In this document: one piece after another, positions 62,175 through 64,000 of the stretch
How positions within the stretch are numbered: position 1 is the first letter of the stretch
Layout of the letters: each line of letters starts with the position of its first letter
Origin: JAKPCT01 sp029553165
Lineage (GTDB): Bacteria > Bacillota > UBA4882 > UBA8346
Assembly (NCBI GenBank): GCA_035359995.1
Contig: DAORZT010000004.1
Span: 17,638-81,637, forward strand
Length of the DNA stretch: 64,000 nt
Reading direction: 5' to 3'
Position numbers and translations under genes: made by a program
Notes under the pieces: generated by a model
Database searches by the model: none
Told to the model about the DNA's origin: nothing
The model's input: the letters and a program-made list of their open reading frames with translations, nothing else

Positions 62175-62768
62175 TTACTTGGTCTTTTGAGCACCAGTTA
62201 AAAATATTTCTAAGATAGTATCAGTCATTGAAGTGATTGATTCTGTTTCACCGGTCGTTAACCAGTGAACGATGAAGTGCGAGATCATCCCTGATAATGA
62301 TAAAGAATAGTAATTAGGGTTTCCTAAGCGCAGATATCCTTCTTTAATACCGTTATGAAAAAACTCCTCCAATAACCGGTATAACTGATGGTGTAATTCA
62401 ACGATTTTGGTTTTGGAAGGGTTGTCATAAAAACAGAAATTTAAACGTTCTTTAAGAAAGATTTTGTAGAAGTCTTTATTTTCTTCGACGAATTTAAAAT
62501 GATAAGTAATCATCTCGCGTAGTTGAGTCATGTAATTTCCATGGCTGAATATTTGGTTGAGATGAGTGATCATTTTACTCAAACCTTCTTCAATTACAGC
62601 CATAAATATTTGCTCTTTATTTTTAAAGTAAAGATAAATGGTACCTTTACCCACATTTGCCTTATTAGCAATCTCATCGACTGTGGTTTTTTCGAATCCC
62701 CGTTCCGAAAATAATTGCAGTGCAGCTTCGATGATCTCGACCCGTTTTTCAGTATTTACTTTTTCCAA
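62175..62768 (-). CDS. TetR-family repressor of the RND operon
   Basis: The 197-residue regulator has the TetR helix-turn-helix, with KRVEIIEAALQLFSERGFEK, TTVDEIANKANVGKGTIYLY and FKNKEQIF, and a helical ligand-binding domain. It is the first gene of tetR-tolC-mfp-rnd, 25 bases upstream of tolC. The palindromic site at 62786 is a plausible operator for autorepression and control of the pump. Confidence 0.93.
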   Translation of the reverse strand: MEKVNTEKRVEIIEAALQLFSERGFEKTTVDEIANKANVGKGTIYLYFKNKEQIFMAVIEEGLSKMITHLNQIFSHGNYMTQLREMITYHFKFVEENKDFYKIFLKERLNFCFYDNPSKTKIVELHHQLYRLLEEFFHNGIKEGYLRLGNPNYYSLSLSGMISHFIVHWLTTGETESITSMTDTILEIFLTGAQKTK

Positions 62769-62785
62769 GTTTCACTCCCCCCACG

Positions 62786-62810
62786 AATACTGACTGGTCA
62801 GTCACGTATT
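62786..62810. promoter_or_regulatory. TetR-type operator
   Basis: The arms AATACTGACT and AGTC-AC-GTATT around GGTC form a near-perfect palindrome, including the TGACTGGTCAGTCA core common in TetR operators. It lies 18 bases before the repressor start. The rest of 62811-63030 is AT-rich, with no other gene seen. Confidence 0.7.
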
Positions 62811-63030
62811 GTAATTTTACTCCATCTGAATCCCAGTAGTCAACACAATACAGAAAAATTAACAAATGATCCATAAAAATTTGGTGATTGGTAATATTTA
62901 TTAAAAAATATAGCCATAATCCAAATGGCAGATAATTATTAATAAATTTTTAACTTATGAAAAGGAATTTGGTTACCGATGTAGAAAATATGTAATAGTT
63001 TTGTAGATAATTTGTCGTACTGGTGATATA

Positions 63031-63270
63031 ATGAAAATCGAGATCAGGGGAGTGGAAAATCTAAGTTTTCGCGAACGACAAGTTGTTGTTTTAAAAGAGA
63101 TGGGTGAAAGTACGGAACGGATTGCGAAGAAATTGCAACTCTCCCCAAGTTCAGTGGCAACACTTTATAATCGTGCTAAAGCAAAGGGATACGAGGTTGT
63201 TATAATCTTACCCGGAACTTCATTGGGGCTGGCTGGTGCTGATGAAGTGATGGAGAATGAAGGTGAATGA
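63031..63270 (+). CDS. Small helix-turn-helix protein (LuxR/sigma region 4-like)
   Basis: The 79-residue protein has LSFRERQVVVLKEMGESTER followed by IAKKLQLSPSSVATLYNRAK, a LuxR/sigma-4-type HTH, with a short hydrophobic tail VVIILPGTSLGLAG. A TATAAT at 63027-63032 overlaps the start codon; that may be chance, or it may mean the real start is downstream. It is 6 bases upstream of the DivIC-like gene, so the pair is cotranscribed. Confidence 0.6.
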   Translation: MKIEIRGVENLSFRERQVVVLKEMGESTERIAKKLQLSPSSVATLYNRAKAKGYEVVIILPGTSLGLAGADEVMENEGE

Positions 63271-63276
63271 TTTAGA

Positions 63277-63873
63277 ATGCAAAACGCGTATCAGGAAAAA
63301 AACCGGAAGATATCGGTCTATTCAGGACTTACTGCTGAAGAATATCAATTATTACATAATAGAACGTCTCAGGAAACAACTTCAGGTCAGAAAGTGGTCT
63401 CATTGAAAACAGCTTCACGGTCGGTAACGGGCAATCTGTATAATCTCAATAACACCGGTAATCAATCCGGTCCGAAAACCAATCCGACACTAACTCAAAA
63501 GCGAAAAGTAAAATGGAGATTTAAACCGAAATCATTCTGGCCTTTCTTTCTCTGGGGCCTGCTTTTATTTGCTTTCTGCAAGATCGTGCTCATTCCCTTA
63601 ACCGAAGGATTGTATAATTATTTTACTAAAACTAATGAGATACAAGCGTTGCAAGCGAAGTATCATTCTTTAGAACGGCAGCTTGAGACGATGAATAGGA
63701 CCCGTGATTATATGCTGACGTCGGCTTATGTGGAAGAGCGGGGCCATCAGATCGGGATGGTTCGGCCCAATGAAACCCAAATGTTGGTTGTTGAGTCCGA
63801 AACCAATGATGCGCTGCAAAACACCCAAATTATTCCCCGAAGAAGAAACCGGTCAATTGAGATTGGAGACTAG
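63277..63873 (+). CDS. FtsB/DivIC-like septum-formation protein
   Basis: The 198-residue protein has a long basic cytoplasmic N-terminus (about 1-85), one membrane segment (FWPFFLWGLLLFAFCKIVLI, about 88-107), a coiled coil (IQALQAKYHSLERQLETMNR, about 123-143) and a region with YVEERGHQIGMVRPNETQML, the shape of FtsB/DivIC proteins that act in the division complex. The N-terminal extension is long for the family. The ATG follows the small HTH gene closely. Confidence 0.72.
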   Translation: MQNAYQEKNRKISVYSGLTAEEYQLLHNRTSQETTSGQKVVSLKTASRSVTGNLYNLNNTGNQSGPKTNPTLTQKRKVKWRFKPKSFWPFFLWGLLLFAFCKIVLIPLTEGLYNYFTKTNEIQALQAKYHSLERQLETMNRTRDYMLTSAYVEERGHQIGMVRPNETQMLVVESETNDALQNTQIIPRRRNRSIEIGD

Positions 63874-63915
63874 TTCTGATTATCATTGACTAACAATCAA
63901 GTGGTGAGTAAGTTT

Positions 63916-63944
63916 AAAATAAGCCGTTTTTTGCGGCTTATTTT
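63916..63944 (+). terminator. Intrinsic terminator
   Basis: AAAATAAGCCG and CGGCTTATTTT flank TTTTTTG and are followed by GTTTTG, 43 bases after the DivIC-like gene. Confidence 0.85.
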
Positions 63945-63960
63945 GTTTTGTATAAACGAA

Positions 63961-63983
63961 AACCCCCGGCTAAGCCGGGGGTT
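63961..63983. terminator. Second hairpin at the window end
   Basis: AACCCCCGGC and GCCGGGGGTT flank TAA; on the minus strand a T-rich run follows, so it may serve a minus-strand gene beyond the window. Confidence 0.65.
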
Positions 63984-64000
63984 CCAAAAAGGCTATGCCT

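Overview
The window looks like chromosomal DNA of a low-to-medium GC, endospore-forming Firmicutes lineage that also has an outer membrane. Spore evidence is a gpr germination protease gene (91-1065) and a previously uncalled gamma-type small acid-soluble spore protein gene (39057-39224) carrying an EFASE protease site. Outer-membrane evidence is two RND efflux systems with TolC-type outer membrane factors. A CIRCE-controlled hrcA operon carrying an archaeal-like (group III) chaperonin also points to deep Clostridia-like or Limnochordia-like Firmicutes. The taxonomy is inference. TTG starts behind strong Shine-Dalgarno sequences are frequent, and many starts below were moved to fit the ribosome binding site.

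Layout. 1-8.9 kb: gpr, two small membrane-anchored unknowns, murJ, a LysE-type exporter, lepA, a 102-bp tandem hairpin repeat, a TIM-barrel isomerase-like gene and hemW. 9.0-17.4 kb: sigma-A promoter, CIRCE, then hrcA, group III chaperonin, grpE, dnaK, dnaJ, prmA, rsmE. 17.4-21.5 kb (minus): a YqhG-like/SNF2 helicase pair and an MFS transporter. 21.8-28.2 kb: an RND adaptor, a 1482-residue RND pump fused to a TolC-type channel, and a small HExxH/CxxC protein. 28.2-31.6 kb (minus): two unknown lipoproteins. 31.7-35.1 kb: a TrmB-type regulator with a self-overlapping operator, lysA, and a cyclase-fold/VOC fusion. 35.2-41 kb: a relic of the lipoprotein gene, an MrfA/YprA-like helicase, an MTA phosphorylase-family gene, a 43-residue zinc ribbon, the spore protein and gltX.

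41-47.6 kb is the most irregular part: a coiled-coil unknown, tRNA-Gln, a tandem array of tRNA-Glu genes in which only one copy is intact and others have hairpins inserted in the D and T loops, an MBOAT/SGNH-like surface acylation pair, an IS21-like relic, a broken lipoprotein gene and a truncated Hsp20 gene. Two 100-base N runs (43019-43118 and 47119-47218) mark assembly gaps here. 47.7-64 kb: two membrane-anchored glutamate-synthase-like FMN proteins, a CsoR-family repressor, a DUF4139 protein, dapL, a lipoprotein, an ABC-2 exporter, a 23-residue membrane peptide, a second complete RND operon (TetR-TolC-adaptor-pump, minus), a small HTH protein and a DivIC/FtsB-like protein.

Functionally, dapL and lysA supply diaminopimelate and lysine, murJ serves wall assembly, and the heat-shock operon couples protein folding to ribosome methylation genes. 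The strongest candidates for something undescribed are the RND-TolC fusion, the hairpin-interrupted tRNA-Glu array, and the 102-bp repeat with covarying stems.
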